A DNA stretch of 64,000 bases from Candidatus Brachybacter algidus (GTDB lineage: Bacteria; Bacteroidota; Bacteroidia; Chitinophagales; Saprospiraceae): contig JADJSK010000005.1 in the NCBI GenBank assembly GCA_016711705.1, forward strand, positions 62,001 to 126,000, read 5' to 3'. The translations under genes and the position numbers were made by a program. The notes below the pieces were generated by a model. The model made no database searches. It saw only the letters and a program-made list of their open reading frames with translations, and had not been told where the DNA came from. Each line of letters begins with the position of its first letter. The stretch's first letter is position 1. Positions 1 to 11,930 of the stretch are shown in pieces.

Positions 1-2060
<2,060 letters not shown>

Positions 2061-2362
2061 TTCAATCATTCGTATGTCAGAATTTATACTAAAAATTATA
2101 TTTTTGTATCCTAATTTGCTCAATTTTACTCGATTTTCAACATACGTGGTTACCCACGCACGTGAACTTTTATTACTTTCCCATCTTGTCAAAGAGCTTC
2201 TTGTATACCTTTATCGAAAGTCATCACAGCTTTTAGCTACTAATCACCATGATTATGCCGAAGCATACCTTTCGGTCAATATCCCGCATACGATCCGGCT
2301 AAATCCTGTCACCAGGCAATATTGTTATTTTAAATTTAATCTGACATTTCAGATCAAAATAG
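2061..2362 (-). other. Internal transcribed spacer between tRNA-Ile and 23S
   Basis: AT-rich spacer of about 300 bases. No second tRNA is visible: the usual tRNA-Ala(TGC) arms are absent. It probably holds the processing stem that flanks 23S, but I could not delimit it. Confidence 0.7.
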
Positions 2363-2436
2363 TAGTCCCGCCCAGATTTGAACTGGGGACCTCTACATTA
2401 TCAGTGTAGCGCTCTAACCAACTGAGCTACGAGACT
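2363..2436 (-). tRNA. tRNA-Ile (anticodon GAT)
   Basis: The reverse complement folds as a complete 74-nt cloverleaf. The acceptor stem AGTCTCG pairs with CGGGACT (one G-U) and the discriminator base is A. The D arm contains AGCTCAGTTGGTTAGAGC. The anticodon stem is CTACA/TGTAG with loop CTGATAA, giving anticodon GAT. The T arm contains GTTCAAATC. CCA is not encoded. It lies between 16S and 23S on the same strand and is the only tRNA I can find in the spacer. Confidence 0.96.
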
Positions 2437-2553
2437 GTTTATAGTCTACGCCTTCAGTAGGCAAAGGCTATAAAATTTTATCATAAATAGATTGAAGACG
2501 ATCAAAAAAGATAAATAAAATACCGAAAAAAGAAGGAAGAGTATTGACTCTTA

Positions 2554-4078
<1,525 letters not shown>

Positions 4079-4371
4079 TGATCTTTATAATCATATCCAT
4101 TCGGATAGTTAAAATCTCTGTTGAAAATTAAAAAAAAAATTTGTACTAATCAAACTCTTCCTCTCTCTTTTATTCGGATTTATCTTCTAGCTTTATATTA
4201 TCCACTTTCGTAAATAACACTTTACTTAAAAATTTGTTATCTTTTATTCACTAGATCATGATCTCCATCATAATCTGTGCTTTCTTGTCTTCCAATCTAT
4301 CAAAGAACTTTTTATCCCTTAGAAGGCTATTTTCGGTTGCTTCCAACCTCGTTACCCTCCCAAAGCGGATG
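4079..4371 (-). other. rRNA operon leader region
   Basis: About 290 nt lie between the predicted promoter and mature 16S. On the transcribed strand it contains GTTCTTTGA at 4300-4308, which resembles the boxA antitermination element of rRNA leaders (consensus near GCTCTTTA). The region is otherwise AT-rich. The boxA role is inferred from position and similarity. Confidence 0.5.
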
Positions 4372-4402
4372 CAAAGATACAACTACTTCCTTTACCTCCA
4401 AA
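4372..4402 (-). promoter_or_regulatory. rRNA operon promoter (Bacteroidota type)
   Basis: Read on the minus strand, TTTG (4399-4402) is followed after exactly 19 bases by TATCTTTG (4372-4379). This matches the Bacteroidota -33/-7 consensus TTTG-N19..21-TAnnTTTG. Transcription would start near 4366-4368 and run into the 16S leader. Confidence 0.65.
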
Positions 4403-4570
4403 TATTTTTTAATCTTTTTTACTAAAATATTTCTCGAGCAGCCTATCCATCCTGATTATCAATATTTTATCGCAAAATATTATTTTGAAAAATTTTGCGA
4501 ATCGGCGCTTTGCCCTATTTTATTCCGAAATAGTACAGTCAGATTTAGGAGTTTTGCTCGAATGTCACAG

Positions 4571-4695
4571 ACGCAATGCAGTGCGCCTCACCACAAATAT
4601 AAATAGACAACGGACTTGAACAATGCATTGCGCCTCGAAGGTAAGAAAAGATAGAAAACGGACTTCAACAATGAATTGCGCCTCGCCATAGCGAA
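4571..4695. repeat. Three imperfect tandem copies of a 47-48 bp unit upstream of the rRNA promoter
   Basis: The core CAATGCATTGCGCCTC and close variants occur at 4574-4589, 4621-4636 and 4669-4684, spaced 47 and 48 bp. The preceding text ACGGACTTSAA is also shared by copies 2 and 3. The array sits roughly 170-290 bp upstream of the rRNA -33 box. No gene is visible here. Confidence 0.7.
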
Positions 4696-4876
4696 GCAAA
4701 GAGTGAAAATGAAAGGTATAAACTTTACTGATTTGATTTTTTATAACCGTTATTTTTTTTTAAACTCAATAATTTTTTTAATATATCTTTCCCCAATAAT
4801 TAATAACCTTAAAGCAAGAGAAGGTTATGCTCTATAAATTTTAGCTTAATATAAGTTAACATAACAATAAGCAAAC

Positions 4877-5574
4877 ATGATTGAATCAATAATTCCTTTA
4901 ATTTCATTGATAGCCTTGGAAATAATTCTAGGGATAGATAATATTATTTTCATTTCAATTTTGGCCGACAAGTTGCCAGAAAAAGATAGAAATAAGTTGC
5001 GATACTGGGGTATTGGGCTTGCTATGCTCATGAGACTTTTACTATTAGCGGCTATTTCATGGATTTTAAAACTTGATCAAACACTCTTCACGATAAATGA
5101 AATTGATTTTTCTGGAAAAGGGCTAATCCTAATAGTCGGTGGACTATTTTTGATTTATAAAAGTACGAAAGAGATATACCACAAAACAGAGCATGATGAA
5201 AGTGATAATATAAGTAATACTAAAGTAAAAAATTTGGCAAACTGCTTTCTGAAGTCATAATTCTTGATCTCGTATTTTCAGTAGATTCAATCATAACTGC
5301 AGTGGGCATGGTTCAAGAACTATGGGTAATGTACACTGCCGTAATAGTAACTGTGATAATTATGCTTATAGCTTCTAAACCTATAAGTGATTTCATACAT
5401 AAGCATCCATCCTTTAAAATACTGGCATTATGCTTTCTTATGATGATCGGCGTTTCTTTAATTGCTGAAGGATTTGAATTCGAGATTCCAAAAGGATATA
5501 TCTACTTTTCTATGGCATTTGCTTTTATTGTTGATATCATTCAAATGAAAACCACTAAACCACATAAATCCTAA
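4877..5574 (+). pseudogene. TerC family integral membrane protein, frameshifted
   Basis: TerC-family membrane protein, a group linked to metal or tellurium resistance and to metal loading of exported proteins. The first part (residues 1-123) carries the family hallmarks LEIILGIDNIIF and LLLLAAISWILKL. The second part, in another frame from about 5245, carries LDLVFSVDSIITAVGMV and a closing membrane segment ending at the KGYIYF block. The acidic residues of the two GIDN/SVDS repeats are present. Adding one base near 5243-5244 restores one 232-residue frame, the usual family length. No long homopolymer lies at the site. As written, translation stops at 5260. It is either a real single-base deletion or an assembly error. 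Confidence 0.85.
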
Positions 5575-5760
5575 ACGACTACTAGTCAAAGAATTTTTTT
5601 AAAGACAAAATATCACTAGATAACAAGAGAGAAAGTAACTTGTAAATCATCTCTTGCTTGCCTCGTATAAAGATGGTGATATCGATTATACTTTATTACA
5701 AGTGATTTGCAACAAAATAGAAGCTTGGTTATTTGTATTATTAGAAAAATAATATAATAA

Positions 5761-6456
5761 ATGGCAAACTATTTAATCATTGGAGCCTCTTCAGGCATTG
5801 GTAAAACACTGGCAAATCAACTGACTGAAGCAGGCCATCATGTATTTGGAACTTTCAACCAAAATGAATTGACTTCTGAGCACACGAATATTAAGTACTT
5901 CAATTACAATGCGTTAGAGGAAGATCTATCACTGGAGTCATTACCAGATGCATTGACTGGTATCATTTACTGCCCGGGTAGTATCAACTTAAGACCATTT
6001 GAAAGAATCAAACCTGCTGATTTTGTGAATGACTTTAACTTACAGGTAGTAGGTGCAATTAAAACTATCCAGGCTGTAATACCAAAATTAAAAAACAGTG
6101 AAAACGCCGCTATCATCTTGTTTTCCACTGTTGCAGTTCAAACAGGATTGCCATTTCATTCTCAAGTTTCTGCCTCTAAAGGTGCAATCGAAGGCCTAAC
6201 AAAAGCTTTAGCTGCTGAATATGCGCCAAAGATAAGGGTTAATTGCACTGCGCCTTCACTAACTGATACTCCTCTGGCCGCATCTTTATTAAATAGTGAT
6301 CAAAAAAGGGAAGCGAATGCCTTGCGACATCCTTTAAAAAGAATTGGTACAACACAAGATATTGCTAACATGGCAGAGTTTTTGTTATCTAATAAAGCAA
6401 GCTGGATCACAGGTCAGATCATGCATGTAGATGGTGGAATCTCTAGTTTAAAATGA
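5761..6456 (+). CDS. Short-chain dehydrogenase/reductase (SDR) lacking the catalytic Tyr
   Basis: A 231-residue classical-length SDR with a Rossmann fold. The NAD(P) glycine motif GASSGIG is at residues 8-14 and a Ser at about 122 precedes the active-site segment. The expected YxxxK reads V136-S-A-S-K140, so the proton-donor Tyr is Val. The C-terminal part (PSLTDTPLA, then WITGQIMHVDGG) is typical SDR. I recall related Bacteroidota proteins with the same HxxVSxSK pattern, so this may be a subfamily trait rather than damage. Substrate unknown. The gene stands alone, upstream of two other NAD(P)-binding genes. Confidence 0.85.
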   Translation: MANYLIIGASSGIGKTLANQLTEAGHHVFGTFNQNELTSEHTNIKYFNYNALEEDLSLESLPDALTGIIYCPGSINLRPFERIKPADFVNDFNLQVVGAIKTIQAVIPKLKNSENAAIILFSTVAVQTGLPFHSQVSASKGAIEGLTKALAAEYAPKIRVNCTAPSLTDTPLAASLLNSDQKREANALRHPLKRIGTTQDIANMAEFLLSNKASWITGQIMHVDGGISSLK

Positions 6457-6535
6457 TAAATGGTAGATGATAAATGGAGAATGGTAAATTATAAATTATA
6501 AATGGTGAAGGATAAATGGCGAATTATGAATGAAA
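6457..6535. repeat. Degenerate simple repeat (ATAAATGG-like words)
   Basis: After the SDR stop codon, variants of GATAAATGG / TAAATTATAAATGG recur about seven times in 75 bp. Similar degenerate word repeats follow other genes in this window (for example 16765-16860 and 42060-42110). No coding potential or clear secondary structure is seen. Confidence 0.55.
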
Positions 6536-6591
6536 GGATTTATTGAGAATGAAAAAGGTATATTTCATTCGATTATTATGAAAATATTACT

Positions 6592-7894
6592 ATGAAAATA
6601 TTATTAACAGGGGTTACGGGATACATTGCACAAAGACTTTTACCGGTTTTATTGGGAAATGGACACGAGGTTATATGCTGTGTCAGAGACAAGAACAGGT
6701 TCAATAACAAGTTTGATATTCTTTCAAATGTCAAAGTAATTGAAGCAGATTTTTAAAAAGGAGACTTTACTGAATATTCCTAATGATATTGATGTAGCTT
6801 TTTATCTCATACATTCTATGTCAACTCAAATCGGGGATTTTGAGAATATGGAAGAGATATGTGCTACAAATTTTAAGAATTGCATAGAAAAGACAAATGC
6901 AAAACAGGTTATTTACTTAAGTGGAATAAGCAATGCGGAGGATTTGTCAAAACATCTCTCCTCGCGAAAGAATGTTGAAAGTATATTATCCGGTTCAAAT
7001 TTTGCACTTACCACCCTTAAAGCTGGCATAATAGTTGGCTCGGGCAGCGCATCATTTGAAATCATTCGGGATCTGGTAGAAAAGCTACCAATTATGATCA
7101 CGCCTCGCTGGTTAAAGACAAAATGCCAGCCAATCGCTATACGCAATGTGGTAGAATTTCTTATCGGTGTGATAGGACGACAAGACACTTATAATCAAAG
7201 TTACGATATCGGTGGGCCTGACATCTTGACTTATAAAGAAATGCTGATGCGATTCGCAAAAGTTCGTAAATTGAAGAGGCGGATCTTTATCGTACCGATT
7301 ATGACACCAAAATTATCCTCCTACTGGTTATACTTCGTTACCTCAACTTCCTATGCTCTCGCTCAGAATCTGGTCAACAGCATGAAGATAGAAGTAATTT
7401 GTAAGCCAAACAACTTGGCAGATTTGCTTGGCATCACTTATATAGATTACGATTCTTCGATAAGATTAGCATTTGATAAAATCTCCCAAAATCAAGTTTT
7501 GTCAAGTTGGAAAGATGCCCAAACAAGTGATATATTTAGTACAGGTTTTACTAAGTTCATCGAAGTGCCTGTAAATGGTTTTATGGATCAGATTGCAGGC
7601 GGAGTAGGCATGAGAAGGGGGAGAAAAAGCGATACTGAAATAGTTTCTGGAGACACACTTGATTTTTGGCGCGTGCTTATTGCAGATAAAAAAGAAAAAC
7701 GACTATTGTTGTATGCAGAAATGAAGCTGCCGGGGGAAGCCTGGTTGGAATTTAAAATCGACAATAACAATATACTTAAACAGACAGCCACGTTCAGGCC
7801 TCTTGGTTTACTTGGAAGATTATACTGGTATACAGTCCTACCATTTCATGGATTTATTTTTAAAGGGATGATCAATAAGATAGCAGAGAGTTAA
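6592..7894 (+). pseudogene. YbjT-like SDR/NAD(P)-binding protein with DUF2867-type C-terminus, frameshifted
   Basis: The start ATG at 6592 opens an N-terminal Rossmann motif (LLTGVTGYIAQRLLP). The frame then hits TAA at 6754-6756 inside a T5A5 run. Removing one T joins it to the downstream frame, which contains IDVAFYLIHSMS, a family signature, and continues to 7894 for about 433 residues in total. The C-terminal part has the DUF2867 signatures GGVGMRRGR, DFWRV and EMKLPGEAWLEF. Compared with what I remember of the family (about 475-490 residues), roughly 45 residues seem missing just before residue 330. The frameshift plus the shortened C-terminal domain point to a decaying gene, but the indel alone could be an assembly error. 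Confidence 0.8.
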
Positions 7895-7957
7895 CCTGAG
7901 AAAAATAAATTCTTACTAGTTTTTAATCTAAAATTAAATTATAAATTTATTTCAAAA

Positions 7958-8620
7958 ATGAAAAAAGCAATCTTGTTTGGAGCAACTGGCTTTATAGGAT
8001 CACATTTACTTCTTGAACTTTTAAACAATGAATCTTATGAAAAGGTAACCATTGTCGTTCGGAAGGACATAAATATCAAACATACCAAATTAAATACGCT
8101 TATTGGTGACTTAAACACCTTACCATTGTTAAAGGAACAGATAAAAGCAGATGACGTATTCATAGCGCTGGGTACAACTAAAAAACAAACTCCTGACTTG
8201 ATCGAATACTATAAAATAGACCATGATTACCCTGTGCTCGCAGCCAAGATGGCAAAAGAAAACGGTGCGAAATCTGTATTCGTAGTGACTGCCATAGGCG
8301 CCAATCCTAATTCAAGTATCTTCTACACTAAGACAAAAGGTGAGACTGAAAGAGATATTATTGCTTTAGATTATGAACATACGAATATCTTCCAACCATC
8401 AATGATCTTAGGAAGCAGGAAAGCACACCGACCAATGGAAAAGATATTTATAAGCATATTCTCCATCATTAATCCTATCTTAATTGGCAACCTTAGTAAA
8501 TATAAAGGAATGGATGGAAAAGATATCGCTAAAGCAATAAACAAGGCATCCAACAATCAAGAGGAAAAAGTAAAAATATATCGTTGGAACCAAATGGCCA
8601 ACTTGCTAGGCAACATTTAA
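7958..8620 (+). CDS. NAD(P)-binding protein of the HTATIP2/YwnB-like atypical SDR group
   Basis: A 220-residue protein beginning with the dinucleotide motif FGATGFIGSHLL (residues 6-17). It continues with an ALGTTKKQ segment, a VVTAIGANPNSS strand-loop and a Y-TKTKGE helix, an arrangement seen in TIP30/HTATIP2-like and YwnB-like atypical SDRs. No membrane segment is visible. It follows the broken YbjT-like gene by 63 bp on the same strand. Catalytic role and substrate cannot be told from sequence. It converges with the S10 peptidase gene, with only about 39 bp between the two stop codons. Confidence 0.8.
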   Translation: MKKAILFGATGFIGSHLLLELLNNESYEKVTIVVRKDINIKHTKLNTLIGDLNTLPLLKEQIKADDVFIALGTTKKQTPDLIEYYKIDHDYPVLAAKMAKENGAKSVFVVTAIGANPNSSIFYTKTKGETERDIIALDYEHTNIFQPSMILGSRKAHRPMEKIFISIFSIINPILIGNLSKYKGMDGKDIAKAINKASNNQEEKVKIYRWNQMANLLGNI

Positions 8621-8659
8621 TAGAATATTCTTTTCCTGCTGTTATCTACTTTCTTATTA

Positions 8660-10207
8660 TTATTTTCCTTTTGGGACTAAATCATATCTAGCCGGCTGAT
8701 TAGGTCCGGGAATGGCATCAAGTATAAATTTGCGAAGATGATCATTTGACGTTTTCAAATCCTCTTTGCGCAAATACATCATATGACCACTCCGATAACC
8801 TTCCCAAGAGATGCGATCTTTCAATTTACCGTTTGGATCTAATTGCCACAAATTATATTTTGCATTGAAATAATCGCATGCTCCATCATAATAGCCTGAC
8901 TGGACCATCACATGGAGAAATGGATTCTGTGCCATTGCAGCCCGAAGATTTCTACCCGTATTATTTCCATCATTATTCCATGGATGTACTGGACCAAACA
9001 TATTATAATCCAGACTTGTCTTATATCCCAATTCGTCTCTCAAATACAGATTTATCGCCGGTGTAAAAGAATGCAGCCAATTAGTGAGTTCTGCATTGTA
9101 TTCAGGACTACTTCCGGCATCTCTACTATCAATTCCTAAGTACCGGGAATCGAGTCGGCCTATTGTGTAACCGCGACTGCGTAATAATTCTTTCCAGAAA
9201 AAATTAACATTGATGATACCATTGTTCTCAGCTATCTGCTTTTCTGCAATACCACTATATTTACTGACTTTACTGATGATATTTTTTAACCGTACAGGAT
9301 CGATAGAACTCCCAAGTGTTAATGCAGGAATATATTCATCGATCGTAAATTTTTCAACTTCAGGAAGGACATCCAATAAATCTTTTTGTTGAAATTCCGG
9401 ACTCAAAGCCTTATGGAACCATGCTGTAGCTGCATAATAAGGCAACATCATCGCATCGTCTACAGGGCCATCTCTTTTTATGCCAAGATCAGTTGGAGAA
9501 ACCAAAATAACTCCATTCAAATACATCCAATGGTTACCTTGTAGCTCCAAAGCAAGTCCAGAGACTCTTGTGGTGCCATAGCTCTCACCTATTAAATATT
9601 TTGGAGAGGCCCATCTTTGATATTTATTCACGAAGGTATTGATCCAATTAGCAAGGTAACGCACATCAGCATTCACCCCGAAAAATTTATCCTTTGGATA
9701 ATCCTTAGCTAATGGTCTGGAAAAACCTGTATTGACAGGATCCACATAAACGATATCTGCTACATCAAGAATTGAATTCGGATTATCTTTTAATCCATAT
9801 GGCTGAACAGGGTAACCTTCATCATCGACATTTAGCAACCTGGGTCCGGTATATCCAAGCATCATCCAAACTGAAGGTGTTCCGGGTCCACCATTAAAAG
9901 AAAAAACCAGCGGTCTACCTGATTTATCTGCAATATCATTGCGCTCAAAATATGTATAAAACACCCCTGCTATAACCTTTCCATCATCATCCCACACCGG
10001 TAAGACTGAAGCTGTTGTGGTATATGATATTTTCTTTCCATTGATCATGGCTTCTTGCCTTTTTTCTACTTTATAATCATAGTCAAGACTCCTATCGAGC
10101 TTATTTACCTTCTCCTCTTTTGGTTTTTTATCTTCTGCTTTGTCTTGTGCCTGTAATTGGAATGATAATAAAAAAGCTGACAATATGAATGTATATATAC
10201 GTACCAT
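8660..10207 (-). CDS. Secreted serine carboxypeptidase-like protein (peptidase family S10)
   Basis: About 515 residues. The start is set at the ATG at 10207 because it gives a standard signal peptide (MVRIYTFILSAFLLSF, cleavage after LQAQ); an upstream in-frame extension has none. Family S10 marks: FSFNGGPGTPSVWMM for the oxyanion region, DPVNTGFSRP, the nucleophile elbow GESYG with Ser about 209, an Asp near YYDGACDYF and a His in YRSGHMMYL. Likely acts in the periplasm or outside the cell on peptides. A charged K/E/D-rich stretch follows the signal peptide. Single gene with its own -7-like box. Confidence 0.92.
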   Translation of the reverse strand: MVRIYTFILSAFLLSFQLQAQDKAEDKKPKEEKVNKLDRSLDYDYKVEKRQEAMINGKKISYTTTASVLPVWDDDGKVIAGVFYTYFERNDIADKSGRPLVFSFNGGPGTPSVWMMLGYTGPRLLNVDDEGYPVQPYGLKDNPNSILDVADIVYVDPVNTGFSRPLAKDYPKDKFFGVNADVRYLANWINTFVNKYQRWASPKYLIGESYGTTRVSGLALELQGNHWMYLNGVILVSPTDLGIKRDGPVDDAMMLPYYAATAWFHKALSPEFQQKDLLDVLPEVEKFTIDEYIPALTLGSSIDPVRLKNIISKVSKYSGIAEKQIAENNGIINVNFFWKELLRSRGYTIGRLDSRYLGIDSRDAGSSPEYNAELTNWLHSFTPAINLYLRDELGYKTSLDYNMFGPVHPWNNDGNNTGRNLRAAMAQNPFLHVMVQSGYYDGACDYFNAKYNLWQLDPNGKLKDRISWEGYRSGHMMYLRKEDLKTSNDHLRKFILDAIPGPNQPARYDLVPKGK

Positions 10208-10234
10208 AGTAATATTGAATATAAAGTTATACTT

Positions 10235-10242
10235 CAAATGTA
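10235..10242 (-). promoter_or_regulatory. Possible -7 box of the S10 peptidase gene
   Basis: The minus strand reads TACATTTG, matching TAnnTTTG, 28 bp upstream of the chosen ATG. No well-spaced TTTG -33 box is visible, so the call rests on the -7 box alone. An identical TACATTTG precedes bioB. Confidence 0.35.
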
Positions 10243-10404
10243 TAAAAATAAAATTCAAAATATGATTTTAATAGACGAAGACTATAAATCGTCCTTATAA
10301 AAGGGAACAAGAAGCACCACTTTTTAAATAAACAAATAAAATAAGCTGTAGTTGGGTATATCAATAGTGCAATCTAAGAGAGCATTTTTTTCAATCAATT
10401 CCAA

Positions 10405-11001
10405 TTATAAACTTTCAGGATTCATAAAATACTTTTCAATTATTGGAGCATAATATAAATGTTCTAAAGCCAAGACCTTTTTTTGGATAGAAACGGGGTC
10501 TTCATTCGAGTTTATTGAAACAGGATATTGAAAGAGAATCTTGCCTTTATCATATTCAGCATCAATCAAATGAATAGTGATCCCTGAACAAAGCTTTCCG
10601 CTGGCACTGACTGCTTCGTGGACGAAGTGACCATACATTCCATGTCCACCAAAATCAGGCAATAAGGCAGGATGAATATTTAGAATTTTCCCACTAAAAC
10701 GTTGTACAAGATATTCGGGTATCAACGCTAGAAATCCAGCGAGAAGAATACCATCGACATGATAATAATTGAGCATAGACAAAGTAGCTTTCGCATCATT
10801 CATCTTGGTTTTATTCCAATATATGGTGGGGACATTAAAAGCTAAACCGTGTTGGATGACTCCTGCAGACTTATTATTATAGAGGATCAAAGCAATCTCT
10901 ATAGTACTATGTTGCTCGAAATATTCTAATATTTTTAACGCATTACTTCCACCTCCGGAAGCAAAAATGGCAAGTCTAATCTTAGGTGTCTCTGAGATCA
11001 T
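10405..11001 (-). CDS. purN: Phosphoribosylglycinamide formyltransferase
   Basis: GAR transformylase, third step of purine synthesis: transfers formyl from 10-formyl-THF to GAR. At 198 residues it is the normal size. The N-terminal IFASGGGSNA is the phosphate-binding loop. The catalytic Asn and His are in ILNIHPALLP, with HGMYGHFVHEAV following. The catalytic Asp is in HLIDAEYDKG. The start codon overlaps the stop of the DUF4835 gene by 4 bases (ATGA), so the two are probably translationally coupled in the bamD-rpoZ-coaBC-DUF4835-purN run. In other Bacteroidota I recall recN after DUF4835, so purN here looks like a lineage-specific arrangement. Confidence 0.93.
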   Translation of the reverse strand: MISETPKIRLAIFASGGGSNALKILEYFEQHSTIEIALILYNNKSAGVIQHGLAFNVPTIYWNKTKMNDAKATLSMLNYYHVDGILLAGFLALIPEYLVQRFSGKILNIHPALLPDFGGHGMYGHFVHEAVSASGKLCSGITIHLIDAEYDKGKILFQYPVSINSNEDPVSIQKKVLALEHLYYAPIIEKYFMNPESL

Positions 11002-11914
11002 CTCAAGTCAACGTAATTTTGAAGACCTGCAGGATCGATTTTAGTTAGGATCTTATAAATTTCTTGTTTTTCAGCTTTGTCAGCAGGCTTAAAAATTTCC
11101 ACAAGTTCCTTTCCCTTAATGTTACCCATTAGATTCACTACAAGAGAATTGACGTATGAATCATATGAACTCTCTATTTGTTTCATAGCATTGATCATAT
11201 TTTTTCTTGCATTAACAATATCAGTGGATGAAAGATCTAATCCTTGTCTGTGATATTCATAGAATCCTGTTCTAAAATCATTAAGTTTGGGACTCAGGAG
11301 GTTTTCAATAAAAGAGGAACGTACCTTATTCAAACCTACTTTAGAAACTGACCAACCAAAATCATCACCGTTTGCAATTTTGTTGGGAAGTGAGGTCATA
11401 ATAGTCTGGGCAAGAGAATACATTTCACTTCCACTATGATCAGCAAAAGAATCTTTATCTAACCCAAGTATTATATAAGAATAATAACCCATTACTGAAG
11501 ATAATGCATCATTATAAGAGTTTGAATTGAATATAAATGCAAAACCTGGTTCATAAGTAAATGCCACTTTTCGTCTACATATTGAAAAATTACAGATTCG
11601 TAAGAAGTGCCATATACTGGGCGGGTAGCAAGGATGGATATACTAAACAAGAAATCTCTTTCAGAAAACTCCTTTACCAAATTGAATTGTACATTGACAT
11701 TAACTTTTTCTTCCTCTTTAACTTCAAGATCTGTCCATCTCTGGTTGTTTAAAAATTCATTAACTGATTTCTCAAATGATTTAAAAACAGCAGGATCAGC
11801 CATTTGAAGTGTAGGAGTATTGACAGAAACGTTGTATTTTATTTCTTGTGCAGATGCAATGTGGAAGAAACAAGCACTGAAAACAAAAGTATAGAGTATG
11901 TATTTAATATTCAT
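10998..11914 (-). pseudogene. DUF4835 family protein (PorD-type, type IX secretion associated), frameshifted
   Basis: The start at 11914 gives a signal peptide (MNIKYILYTFVFSACFF, cleaved near IASAQ). The first frame runs through an RDFLFSISILATRPVYG segment to YVDEKW. The second frame resumes with FTYEPGFAFIFNSNSYNDA and continues to 10998. They join if one T is added in the run complementary to 11559-11561 (TGGCATTTACT should read TGGCATTTTACT), giving 305 residues, the normal DUF4835 length. The family sits next to coaBC in Bacteroidota, and databases, as I recall, call it T9SS protein PorD. A single homopolymer base in a broadly conserved gene makes an assembly error as likely as true loss. 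Confidence 0.85.
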
Positions 11915-11930
11915 GTCTGATAAACGTAGT

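Noticed and set aside
6592..6760. Programmed +1 frameshift at TTT-TAA in the YbjT-like gene
   Set aside because: TTT TAA in a slippery run could in principle allow it, but no upstream stimulator is seen, the C-terminal domain is also shortened, and three similar single-base breaks in the window point to decay or assembly error.
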